This document shows positions 36,901-45,800 of a DNA stretch of 64,000 bases, piece by piece. Made by a program: the position numbers and the translations under genes. Below the pieces are notes generated by a model. That model saw only the letters and a program-made list of their open reading frames with translations, was not told the DNA's origin and did no database searches. The stretch is from the NCBI GenBank assembly GCA_041917255.1, contig JAYRYA010000007.1, positions 95,396-159,395 on the forward strand, in the 5' to 3' direction. Source of the stretch: Zoogloea sp041917255 (lineage in GTDB: Bacteria; Pseudomonadota; Gammaproteobacteria; Burkholderiales; Rhodocyclaceae). Every line of letters starts with the position of its first letter. The stretch's first letter is position 1.

Positions 36901-37326
36901 TTCGTGGATTCGTCCGTCGAGCGCCTGCAGGTGAAAGTGTCGGGCATGTCCGACGACCGCTTCCAGCTGGCCGTCAATGGTCGCACGGTGCCCCTGCAGC
37001 CCACCGGCACCGTGGGCGAGTACGTGGCCGGCGTGCGCTACCGCGCATGGCAGCCGCCGTCCTGCCTGCACCCGACCATCCCGCCCCACGCGCCGCTCAC
37101 CTTCGATCTGGTGGACACCTGGAGCGAACGCTCCCTGGGTGGCTGCCAGTACCACGTGGCGCACCCGGGCGGACGCAGCTTCGAAACCTTCCCGATCAAC
37201 GCCTTCGAGGCCGAAAGCCGTCGTCTGGCGCGGTTCTTCCGGATGGGTCACACCCCGGGCGAGCCGAACGTGAAGGTCTCGCCGGTGGAGAAGGAGTTCC
37301 CCTTCACCCTCGATCTGCGTCGCTAA
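33946..37326 (+). CDS. Transglutaminase/DUF2126 two-domain protein
   Basis: 1126 residues. The N-terminal part starts with a bacterial transglutaminase N-domain (TIHVALNHLTSYKYDRP) and has a transglutaminase-like protease fold with Cys180 (RTGSCRDSAW), His229 (DLHAWTEVY) and Asp245 (GLDPTSG). The large remainder (about 310-1126) is DUF2126, whose MGGEPTFVSID is typical. In published comparative genomics these proteins accompany circularly permuted ATP-grasp and alpha-E proteins in predicted peptide- or amide-synthesis clusters. The GTG at 33946 has CGGAG seven bases upstream; a TTG further upstream falls inside the promoter. It is the first gene of a three-gene set probably under sigma-54 control. 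Confidence 0.92.
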   Translation: MTIHVALNHLTSYKYDRPINVGPQVVRLRPAPHSRTRILSYSLRVLPKPHFINWQQDPQSNYLARLVFPEKVTEFSVEVDLVAEMSVINPFDFFLEPEAENFPFAYDKTLAHELAPFLLKEEATPAFAEYLATIPRETMRSVDFLVKVNADLQHHIGYVIRMEPGVQTPEETLTKRTGSCRDSAWLLVQLLRHMGLAARFVSGYLIQLKADVKALDGPSGTEVDFTDLHAWTEVYLPGAGWVGLDPTSGLFAGEGHIPLAASPDPSSAAPISGLIDECECEFEHRMAVTRVKEAPRVTKPYTEEQWAEIEALGHLIDVDLEANDMRLTMGGEPTFVSIDDPDGAEWNTEAMGPNKRIRAEDLYHRLRDKYAPQGLAHFGQGKWYPGEQLPRWSLTCFWRKDGEPIWTRSDLIGDSATPGDIKVDKGHTFLAGVASRLEVDQRRVFPAYEDAFYYLWRERRLPGNVDPFDARLDDPLERDRIRRVYEHGLPNPVGYVLPISINSYTGAWQTGPWFLRDERCYLIPGDSPVGYRLPLDSQPWAAKGDYPYVNPVDSNQTFPPLPSHSAIRRQLPGGQTAVLNALTDDEAGFGTSAAARAAEALKAARAAEKLSPTDRQPQPFQSADWIVRTAMCAEPRNGTMHIFMPPLSSLEKYLELVAAIEATAADMSMPVVLEGYEPPQDPRLTHFRITPDPGVIEVNIHPASNWEELVDRTTHLYEAAHYSRLTTEKFMVDGRHTGTGGGNHFVLGGATPSDSPFLRRPDVLRSLISYWHNHPSLSYLFSGLFIGPTSQAPRIDEARNDSVYEIETAFRQFPKMGENVPPWLIDRLLRNLLIDVTGNTHRSEFCIDKLYSPDGPTGRLGLVEMRAFEMPPHARMSLAQQLLLRGLLARFWETPYAPERLVRWGTELHDRFLLPHFVDQDFGDVIEDMQAHGLGFKKDWFAPHLEFRFPKIGDFAVRGIEVELRNALEPWHVMGEEGAIGGTVRFVDSSVERLQVKVSGMSDDRFQLAVNGRTVPLQPTGTVGEYVAGVRYRAWQPPSCLHPTIPPHAPLTFDLVDTWSERSLGGCQYHVAHPGGRSFETFPINAFEAESRRLARFFRMGHTPGEPNVKVSPVEKEFPFTLDLRR

Positions 37327-37510
37327 ACCACCCGCGCAAGCGCTATTGCAACCCCTCGTGAGGTGCCCGGTGATCGCTTCACCGTGCACTTCACCCTTTA
37401 CGCCCACCCGGCAACGTCAGTAGCCTATGTGAACGGTGAGGGATGAGCGTGTTTTCCGCTAGAGCGCGGTCCGCCTTCCTCTCTCCGGCCCCACCACCTG
37501 CCGCGACCGC

Positions 37511-40039
37511 ATGACAAGTCCTCTCCTCGCCCACTATCCCTATCGCCCCGACGTCTACGACGAGCTGTGTGGCGAGGACGGCGTCCGCCCCCACTGGCAG
37601 CAGTTCATCGATCACCTGGACGAATCCGGCAGCGATGTACTGAAGTCCCGTGCGGCGCAATTGGAGCGGGGCATCCAGCAGAACGGCGTCACCTACAACG
37701 TGTATGCCGACCCGCGGGGGATGAGCCGGCCGTGGTCCCTCGATCTGCTGCCGCTGATCCTCGAAGCCGACGAATGGCGCGGCATTGCCACCGCCATCGA
37801 GCAGCGCGCACGCCTGCTCAACACCTTGCTGGGCGATCTGTACGGCCCCCAGACCACCCTTTCCGAAGGCCTTCTGCCGCCTCAGCTCGTGTTCGGTCAG
37901 AAGCGCTTCCTGTGGCCTTGCCAGGGCATCAAGCCGGCGGGCGGCAACTTCCTGCATCTTTACGCCGCCGATCTGGCCCGTTCGCCCGACGGCCGCTGGT
38001 GGGTGATCGCCGATCGCACCCAGTCGCCCTCCGGTGCGGGCTACGCGCTGGAGAACCGCCTGCTGGTGTCCCGCGCCTTCCCCGATCTGTTCCGCGACAT
38101 GCAGGTGCAGACGCTGGCGCGCTTCTTCCGCAGCCTGCAGCGCACCCTCGCCACCCAGGCCCCCACCGACGGTGAGCCGCCGCTTACCGTGCTGCTCACC
38201 CCTGGGCCGTTCAACGAAACCTATTTCGAGCACGTCTACCTCGCCCGCTACCTGGGCTTCCCCCTCGTCGAGGGCCAGGATCTCACGGTGCGCAACGACA
38301 CCGTCTATCTCAAGACCGTCTCGGGCCTGGAGCGGGTGCACGCCATCCTGCGCCGCCTGGACGACGACTTCTGCGATCCGGTCGAGCTGCGCGCCGACTC
38401 GGCGCTGGGCGTGCCCGGCCTGCTCGGCGCGGTGCGTGCCGGCCGGGTGCTGGTGGCCAACGCGCTGGGTTCCGGCCTGCTCGAATCGGCTGCCCTGCCC
38501 GGCTTCCTGCCCGCCATCTGCCGCCACCTGCTGGGCGAGGAGCTGGCCATGCCGTCCGTCGCCACCTGGTGGTGTGGCGAGGAACCCGCCCGCAAGGAGG
38601 TGATCGCCAATCTGCGCAAGCTGGTGCTCAAATCCACCTTCCCGGGGGTCTCCACCGAAGTCATCTTTGGTGACCGCCTCGGCGAGGAACAGCTTGCCGC
38701 CGTGGCCGCACGCATCGAATCCGACCCCTCGGCCTTTGTCGCCCAGGAACTCGTCAAGCTCTCCCGCGCACCGGTCTGGAACGACGGCCAGCGCCGCAAG
38801 CTGCGCTCCCGGGCGATGGGCCTGCGGGTGTATGCGGCGCTCACCCCCGAGGGCTACACCGTGCTCCCCGGCGGCCTCGCCCGGGTGGCCGGCGTCGAGA
38901 ACACCCGCATCCTCACCCTGCAGAAGGGCGGCAGCAGCAAAGATACCTGGGTACGCGCCGACGGCCCGGTGTCGGGCGTCAGCCTGCTCCACAGCAGCAC
39001 CATCCGGGTGGAGGACCTCATCAAGGAAACCGAGACCCTGTCGTCCCGGCTGGCCGAGAACCTGTTCTGGTTCGGGCGCTACTCGGAGCGCTGCGACGCC
39101 ATCGCCCGCCTCGCCCGGCTGGCCCTGGCGCGGCTGTCGGAAGGCCGTCAGGCCCAGCGTGCCGGCGCCCTCACCTCGCTGCTCCAGCTGGCCGCGGGCG
39201 CCCAGTTGATCGAACCCGAAGTCGTCGACGCCCCGGTGGCCAAGGCCGAACTCGACCTCTTCCGCGCGGTGCTCGACGGCCATGCCGAACACGGCCTCGC
39301 CGCCAACCTGCAGCGCCTTACATGGTGCGCCGGCCAGGCCCGCGAGCACTTGTCCCTGGACCACTGGCACGCCCTCAAGCGTCTGTCGGCCGAGATCGAA
39401 ACCTGCCGCAAGCGCGTCTCGGATGTGCCGGCGCTGCTCGATTTTCTCGACGAAGCCCTGACCACCTTCGTGTCCCTGTCCGGCTTTGCGATGGACAACA
39501 TGACCCGCGACATGGGCTGGCGCCTGCACATCGTCGGGCGACGCATCGAACGCCTCGACTACCTCGCCTCGCGGCTGGCCACCTTCCTGCGCGCCCACGC
39601 CGAGACCGCTGCCGCCCTGCACCGGGAGCTGGCCATCGAGGCGCTGCTGGAGCTGTGCGACTCCATCATCACCTATCGCACCCGCTACCGTGCGCAGCCC
39701 GCCCTGCTGCCGGCCCTGAACCTGCTGTGCATGGACCACGCCAACCCCCACGCGCTGGCCTTCCAGATCCGCATGCTGTCGAACTACCTCAACCGGATCG
39801 ACGATGTCGAGGCGCCGTTCGGCCTTGCCGCCCTCAAAGATGCGTTCGACCGCCTGCGGGCCTTCCCGTGGGACGAACTCGAGGAAGACCGCGAAGAAGC
39901 CGCACGCACCACCGCCTGTCTGGCCCTCGCCGCCGAGCTGGATCAGTTGGCGATCGTCAGTCGCGGGCTGTCCGACCAGCTCGCGATGCGCTTCTTTACC
40001 CACACCGGACGTACCGCCCAAGCGACTTTCGCGGCATGA
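37511..40039 (+). CDS. Circularly permuted ATP-grasp + alpha-E domain protein
   Basis: 842 residues. The first 480 or so form the circularly permuted ATP-grasp (DUF404/407) amidoligase: YNVYADPRGMSRPWSLDLLP, then QGIKPAGGNFLHLYAADLARSPDGRWWVIADRTQ in two parts, and VLTPGPFNETYFEHVYLARYLG. From about residue 510 the all-helical alpha-E domain (DUF403) follows: LSSRLAENLFWFGRYSERCDAIARL. The two are often separate genes; here they are fused. The activity is expected to be ATP-dependent amide bond formation on an unknown substrate. It lies 184 bp after the DUF2126 gene and 10 bp before the next transglutaminase. Confidence 0.92.
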   Translation: MTSPLLAHYPYRPDVYDELCGEDGVRPHWQQFIDHLDESGSDVLKSRAAQLERGIQQNGVTYNVYADPRGMSRPWSLDLLPLILEADEWRGIATAIEQRARLLNTLLGDLYGPQTTLSEGLLPPQLVFGQKRFLWPCQGIKPAGGNFLHLYAADLARSPDGRWWVIADRTQSPSGAGYALENRLLVSRAFPDLFRDMQVQTLARFFRSLQRTLATQAPTDGEPPLTVLLTPGPFNETYFEHVYLARYLGFPLVEGQDLTVRNDTVYLKTVSGLERVHAILRRLDDDFCDPVELRADSALGVPGLLGAVRAGRVLVANALGSGLLESAALPGFLPAICRHLLGEELAMPSVATWWCGEEPARKEVIANLRKLVLKSTFPGVSTEVIFGDRLGEEQLAAVAARIESDPSAFVAQELVKLSRAPVWNDGQRRKLRSRAMGLRVYAALTPEGYTVLPGGLARVAGVENTRILTLQKGGSSKDTWVRADGPVSGVSLLHSSTIRVEDLIKETETLSSRLAENLFWFGRYSERCDAIARLARLALARLSEGRQAQRAGALTSLLQLAAGAQLIEPEVVDAPVAKAELDLFRAVLDGHAEHGLAANLQRLTWCAGQAREHLSLDHWHALKRLSAEIETCRKRVSDVPALLDFLDEALTTFVSLSGFAMDNMTRDMGWRLHIVGRRIERLDYLASRLATFLRAHAETAAALHRELAIEALLELCDSIITYRTRYRAQPALLPALNLLCMDHANPHALAFQIRMLSNYLNRIDDVEAPFGLAALKDAFDRLRAFPWDELEEDREEAARTTACLALAAELDQLAIVSRGLSDQLAMRFFTHTGRTAQATFAA

Positions 40040-40049
40040 TGGCACTGCC

Positions 40050-41003
40050 ATGACCCGAAGCATCGACTACATCGTCATCCACGAGACCGAGTATCCGCCC
40101 TGCGGCGTACCGGTTTCCCTCGCCCAGCACCTGCTGCACCTGATCCCCCGCGACCTGCCCTGGCAGACCCGCACGTCGGCGGCGATCACCATCGACCCCG
40201 ACCTCTCGCGGCTGATCGAAGGCGAGGATGTGTTCGGCAATCCGGTGGCCTGGCTGTCCCTCGACACGCCCCATGACGGCCTGCTGGTGCGCGCCGAGAG
40301 CCACGTCACGGTGATCGGCCGCAGCCTGCCCAAGCCCGCCGACTCGCCCCCCTGGGAAGCCGTGCGCGAGTGTTTCCGTTACCGGCCCGAACCTTGTGCG
40401 GCCAACGTCCTCGACGCCCAGCGCTATCTGTACGCCTCGCCACGGGTGCCCTGCGACGCCGCCCTGGCGGCCTTCGCCAAGCAGGTCTTCAAACCCGAGG
40501 TGCCGCTGCTGGTGGGCGCCCAGGCGCTGATGGACCTGATCTTCAAGACCTTCACCTTCGACGCCGAGGCCACGGAAGTGGGCACATCGGTGCACGAGGT
40601 GCTGACCCGCAAGCGCGGCGTGTGCCAGGATTTTGCCCACCTGATGATCGCCGCGCTGCGCTCCATCGGCCTGCCGGCGCGCTACATGTCCGGCTACCTG
40701 CTCACCGATCCGCCGCCGGGCAAGCCGCGCCTCGTCGGCGCCGACGCCTCCCACGCCTGGGTGGCGGTGTGGTGCCCCGAGAACGACTGGGTCGAATACG
40801 ACCCCACCAACGACATCCAGCCCGATCTGCGCCACGTCACCCTGGGCTGGGGACGCGACTTCCAGGACGTCTCGCCGCTGCGCGGCGTGATCCTCGGCGG
40901 CCTCGCCCAGGCACCGGAAGTCCGTGTCACGGTGATGCCCGAAGCCGAGTGGCGGGCGCGGGAGAGCGCTGAAGCCATCGCCGCAGCAGCCACCAAGAAG
41001 TAA
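40050..41003 (+). CDS. Transglutaminase-like cysteine peptidase family protein
   Basis: 317 residues. An N-terminal beta-domain (about 1-90, IDYIVIHETEYPP) precedes a transglutaminase-like domain with the catalytic set Cys192 (KRGVCQDFAHLM), His235 (ASHAWVAVW) and Asp251 (EYDPTND). Such proteins may cleave or transfer amide bonds and probably process the product of the ATP-grasp enzyme. The ATG at 40050 starts 10 bp after the preceding stop. It is the last gene of the cluster before the low-GC island. Confidence 0.92.
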   Translation: MTRSIDYIVIHETEYPPCGVPVSLAQHLLHLIPRDLPWQTRTSAAITIDPDLSRLIEGEDVFGNPVAWLSLDTPHDGLLVRAESHVTVIGRSLPKPADSPPWEAVRECFRYRPEPCAANVLDAQRYLYASPRVPCDAALAAFAKQVFKPEVPLLVGAQALMDLIFKTFTFDAEATEVGTSVHEVLTRKRGVCQDFAHLMIAALRSIGLPARYMSGYLLTDPPPGKPRLVGADASHAWVAVWCPENDWVEYDPTNDIQPDLRHVTLGWGRDFQDVSPLRGVILGGLAQAPEVRVTVMPEAEWRARESAEAIAAAATKK

Positions 41004-41341
41004 GCAGGCAGCCGACGCGCCTGTCACCCTTTCCGCATCCCGGATCACGATATGGGCGCGCAGCCCATGGGGGCGATGCGGAGTGTGGAGCGGGTGGCAC
41101 GCCCGATTCACGTCGGGCAAAGGCTTCGTCGGTCGACTAGAGACGTCGCAGCGGCGGGTTGTCGGCCAATCCGGTCATTGGGTCGGCTTGCTGAATCGTT
41201 CAGTAATACGTCGGTAAGCGGCCCTACAGGAAGAAATTACCCTGAAAGGCCGCTCTTCCAAGTCAGCGAATTCTTCCTCCCGACCGAACCGGCCGTAGCA
41301 CTGGACAGCGGCCATGTGGCTATCACTGAATCTCAGATGCC
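41004..41341. other. 338-bp left flank of the A/T-richer island
   Basis: No gene, tRNA or clear terminator is seen. From about 41180 base composition shifts toward A/T, consistent with an insertion boundary. No direct repeat shared with the other flank (47788-48192) was found by eye. Confidence 0.5.
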
Positions 41342-42817
41342 TCAGACCTGGAACTCCACCGACGTACCGGGGCTCGGGCTGCCCATTTCGAGGCTGAAAG
41401 TCTGCACTTTCACACGCCATACCTGACCCTTCGGGCGCTCAAGTGTAATGAGATTGAAACCTCTGGCGGCACCGTCTGGGCGTCTGCGAACCCCTGATGA
41501 AGAGGTGGCCGCAAGGTGCGAGGTGGGCGCCATGACGCGCAGAAACTCCTCCTCACCTAGTTGGCCATCCGCTGGCCGTCCTCCGATCTTCGCGGGCTGT
41601 CCATCCCAGCCGAGTCGCTCGACCCGGCGCTCGTGCCCATGACCATGGATGAACATCCGCACCCTAGCAGAGCACAGATAGCCACCGACATCGGGCCAGT
41701 TCTCTATCCCGCCATCCAGCCCGGTCTGGGTAGTGGCCGGGCCATGATGGGCCAACGCGATGGAGAACAAGTGGTCAGGTTCACGGAGAGATGGAATCAG
41801 CTTGCGCAGGGTATCCTTTGGCAGGATTGCTCGCGCCGGATTATTGCAGTCGAGCTCTGTTACGGTATTGAGAACAATGAAGCGCAACCCGAGGTGGCGG
41901 TAACTCTCATTGATCCAGCACAAGTCCCCACCACCCAACCACCGCGGGTCCCCGGTCAGTTCCCAGGCGAATCGGGAGAACGGCTCCAACGCGAATCGCC
42001 TCTGTCCCGTCGGAGCGCAGCCTTTCTTACGTACTGCGGGGCGACCTGATTTGAAGTCGAAATCCACACAGTCAGCGGCGGCCAGACGCAGATTCACATC
42101 GTGATTGCCCGGTACGAGCAACAGCCTCTCCTGCCCGCCAGTGCCAAATATCTGGCTGAGTAAGCCCCCAATCCGGGTTCGGGCCTCGTCGAACTCCGAA
42201 GGGAGGCCCTGATAGGTAATATCGCCAGTGATCGCGACCAAGTGAAGTCTGGGGCACAGCTTATGGAGAAACCTTGCGACCTTCTCCTCCGTAAAGCCTG
42301 CCCAGCCGTCGGTGTCCGGATCCCCGTACTGAGGGTCGGACAAATGCAGAATATGGATCGGCTCATCATCGCCGACCGAAATCTGCGTATAGCGTTGGGC
42401 CTTGGCAATGGCGAGCCGCAACTGTTCGCGCACCGCCCTGATTTTCAGCGGAGCGGTACCTGCACTGAGGTCATCAAGTATGAGGATTTGTACGAAATTC
42501 GCATCTTTGGCATCGGAGAGTACCTCCCGTATTACCCTGATCGTGGTTTCTTCGTGCCATCGTCCGCTCGCAAAGATGATGGGAATCGCGGGGGGAATAG
42601 TCCTGACCGCCTCGCTGAGTGGCATGTGGCGCCATCCGGTTAGGTTGATATCAAGTATCACAGCATCGTACTTGGAGAAGTCAGTGTGTTCGAACTCGTC
42701 CCGGGTCCCGACTAATTTCCATTCGAAACCGTCGTCAGGGTCATCGAGCAATAGTGCAAACCGATCACGGTTCAGATCTGGCTCATCATCCGCCACCAGC
42801 ACTTTGTATCGCATCAT
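41342..42817 (-). CDS. Receiver domain fused to calcineurin-like metallophosphoesterase
   Basis: 491 residues. The N-terminal response-regulator receiver (about 4-130) has the acidic Asp10-Asp11 pair, phosphoacceptor Asp56 (AVILDINL) and Ser84; the usual Lys-Pro at the end is not obvious. From about residue 153 a calcineurin-like phosphoesterase follows: HLSDPQYGD with Asp161, ITGDITYQG (Asp199), PGNHD at 236-240, ALAHHGP and the HGHGH metal ligands. The first motif is DxQ instead of DxH. The substrate is unknown; cyclic nucleotides, phosphoproteins or nucleic acids are all possible for the fold. Its start lies 2 nt after the stop of the 1655-residue GHKL protein, so the two form an operon, plausibly with GHKL-dependent phosphorylation controlling the phosphoesterase. 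The lower-GC, less biased codon use suggests horizontal acquisition. Confidence 0.85.
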   Translation of the reverse strand: MMRYKVLVADDEPDLNRDRFALLLDDPDDGFEWKLVGTRDEFEHTDFSKYDAVILDINLTGWRHMPLSEAVRTIPPAIPIIFASGRWHEETTIRVIREVLSDAKDANFVQILILDDLSAGTAPLKIRAVREQLRLAIAKAQRYTQISVGDDEPIHILHLSDPQYGDPDTDGWAGFTEEKVARFLHKLCPRLHLVAITGDITYQGLPSEFDEARTRIGGLLSQIFGTGGQERLLLVPGNHDVNLRLAAADCVDFDFKSGRPAVRKKGCAPTGQRRFALEPFSRFAWELTGDPRWLGGGDLCWINESYRHLGLRFIVLNTVTELDCNNPARAILPKDTLRKLIPSLREPDHLFSIALAHHGPATTQTGLDGGIENWPDVGGYLCSARVRMFIHGHGHERRVERLGWDGQPAKIGGRPADGQLGEEEFLRVMAPTSHLAATSSSGVRRRPDGAARGFNLITLERPKGQVWRVKVQTFSLEMGSPSPGTSVEFQV

Positions 42818-42819
42818 GG

Positions 42820-45800
42820 TCAGCTCCGTTCGCCGCTTGGGGCAGGAATGTCGAGGAAGAATGAGTAAGGAAGTCGGATTGTGGTCTGCAGTAGTTTGGC
42901 CGCATCTGGATTAGAGTAGGTAACACCACCGCCAAGCTCCTCGAAAGTCTTGATCCAAGATTTGTCCTCAGTTCTTGCCGAGACTTCTTCGGCACGTATC
43001 TTGGCACGGTTTCGCAACAGGATCGCTACATACTCTTTCTGGATATCGAGACGAACCCAAAGGTGTGCTGTTTCTGCCTGTTGATCGCGGGAGGCGTCAG
43101 CTGTCTCTGGCCAAGGACAGGGGATTGGTTCCTTGTCAGCATGCCTGACATTGGACAGGATGCGGTCTAAAGCATTACGGATCAGCCTGTCCCAAACCAC
43201 GTAATACTCCTCCTTGCCCGCGTCCAGGCAGCGCGCTGCTTCGCGGTAGTCGAACTCTGTCAGTTCAGCAATAGCAATGAATCGGTCCCCCTTGCGAGCA
43301 AGGCTCACAGCATTATGTAATTCGTCCATGACAAAGGGACGATGTTTATTCCGTAGTCTTGCGAGACCAAGCGGAGTGAACACCGCGAGGGCGACACGAT
43401 GCCCATCGGCTAGCACGTCTGTCGCCAGATCCTTGCACTGATCAAGGTCAACGTTGGAGGTAGTCACTCGGGGCCTTGAATCAAGAATTTTTATTAAAGG
43501 TGCGGTGAGTTGCCCCAAACGATCCCCTACCGCCTTGCGAAAGTCATCGAAATTTTCGAACAGTGGTGCAACTCCGTTGTGGTAACGGAACCAGTCGGGA
43601 CTAATCTGTTCAAGCCGACGCTGTAGGCTTGCCGCAGCCTCGATAACTCGCTCCAGGTGGCCGCGGTCGGCAGACTTTACGGGTAATGACAAATCCTTAA
43701 GCCGACTAAACGGGGAAGAGTGATGATCAGGTTCGCCGCTGCAAATGGTCTCCTGCAAAAGTCGGTAGGTCTCGCGCCGCACGGGGGCCGAAAATATTGC
43801 AGGTGACGGTCTAAGAGTGCTGCGGATTCTGGTCTCCGTCACGTTGCTGAGTTCAAGTAGGGTTAGGAAGTCCAGATTGGTCTCGCGGTCGGAAACGACA
43901 CTATCATCGCCAGATCGCCGAGATGCCTGAAGCCATTCCAAGGCCTCTGTCAAGAACTTATTGCCACAGGCAAGAAGAGTGATGGCAGCCAGGGCGGTAT
44001 TGCGATCGTGGAATTGTGCCTCGAATAGGGCAAGTACCAACTGACAGCCAAGCTTCGCTGCAAGGTCGCGGTCGAACTCACCTTGGAATAACAGCAGTTG
44101 GGACGCGCACAATTGGATACGGACCTCGGGGGTCAGTTTGTCAGAATTGGGGGCCAGAAGCTTAACGGCCAAGTCATCCCGTGCTGTGATCGAATGAAGC
44201 TCCGTTACCCAAGCCACCAAGCCCGCCGAGTTGGTCAGCACGATCTCCTTTCCGTCGGTGCCAGCTTGCTTCCATGCAGTCGAATTGTTGGGGTCCGGAA
44301 CGATGCAGAACTTTCGGTTGGCCTTATTCAGCTCCAGAGGGATCGGTCGCAGCCCCGCATCGCCCCAGTCGGTCGCCGGGCTGCGATCCATCCAGATGTC
44401 CAACCAATGTAGGGCGCGTTCACGCCGCTCTGGGCTCTTGATGCCCCCGGCCAAGTCCTTCACGCGCCCGAGCCCCTTGCACAAAGGGCAGTGCGCGCGG
44501 CTGCCAATCGTGGGAGCGTCTAGGCGCCAATAACACACGTTCTGATAGTTCGGCGCCTCGCCCTTGAGAGATAGATTAACCTGGCGGTTGACGTGGTGGG
44601 CGGAGGGCAGTCTTTGCCGGTCTAGCATGGTCAGCGAATACACCCGATGAAAACCCAGCCCATATAACAGGCTCTTCATCTGCTGGAAAGTGTGGCCGGA
44701 GATCATCGCATCGTCGAAAAACGTGACCGGGGGTACGCTGTCCTTCGTAACAAAGGACTGCAAACGTTCAAGGGTCAGCCCGGACAACTGAAGACCTGAC
44801 CCCCCCCGATGCCGACGCAAAGGCAGGATGGGCACGCAATGGTTTAACACAGTATGCAACATGTCCTGATCCTGTAGCCAACCGGTCAGCCGCCCGAGTA
44901 CGTGGTCGGTTACCGGGTGAGATGGGAAAATCAGGATGCCGCCATACTCAGCATTACCCCCTGGTATCAGCCGGCGAAAAGCATCCTTCTCGATCATGTC
45001 CCATAGGCGCTTGCCGTCGTCTTTCAGGTGTTCGCGCGAGATGCCTAGTGCCCTAAACAGATTGGCGTATACGAAACGAGCCAACTTGCCACCCAACGCT
45101 AGGCTGATCTGATCGAGTTCCGTATCGAAGGCGAGTAACAAATTCACCGTCAGCAGGTCGTGATGACCACCGTAACTCCAATGGCCGAGTCTTAACGGGG
45201 TGCGACTTGGGTCTTGCCAGGCTACATAGGTTTCATGGGGTGTCGCCTCATACTGGCAATGACCTTCTTCGTCGAAACGTGGGACACGGAAGGCTTTCCA
45301 GCCGCCCTGGGCAATTCCTGGAGTGCGCCCTATGCGGCGGTACCTATCGCGCGGTTGGGTTGCTGCGCTGCAATCATGCGGTGGAGCGCCGCGCAGCGGC
45401 TCCAACCATGGTAATAAGTAGTAGCCTGAACTGCCGTCACTCGGTCGCCCAAAGGAATCTCCACTCGGATGACAAAAAAAGTGGAACACCGTCGGGTTTT
45501 CGTTCTGTGAAGTGTGGTCCTGCTCCGTAAATCCTGTGACCCGGATGCTACCCACATAGACATCGATTACGCCGGCACGCGTATCGTTGGTGAACGCGGA
45601 ATTTCGTGGCCGCTGCTGGGCACGAAAACGGATAACAAGGCTTTCCACAAGGTTATCCAGCGGAATGAGCCGACAGTCCCGTTGCGGGAACAGCGCGGTC
45701 AGGTGTTCGAGGGTCAGGTTGTAGATTGCCCGGCAGATCGGATTGGTCAGAGTGGCGGGAAAATCAAGATAGCCGTCGAGGCAACGTCCATCGTGCCAAT

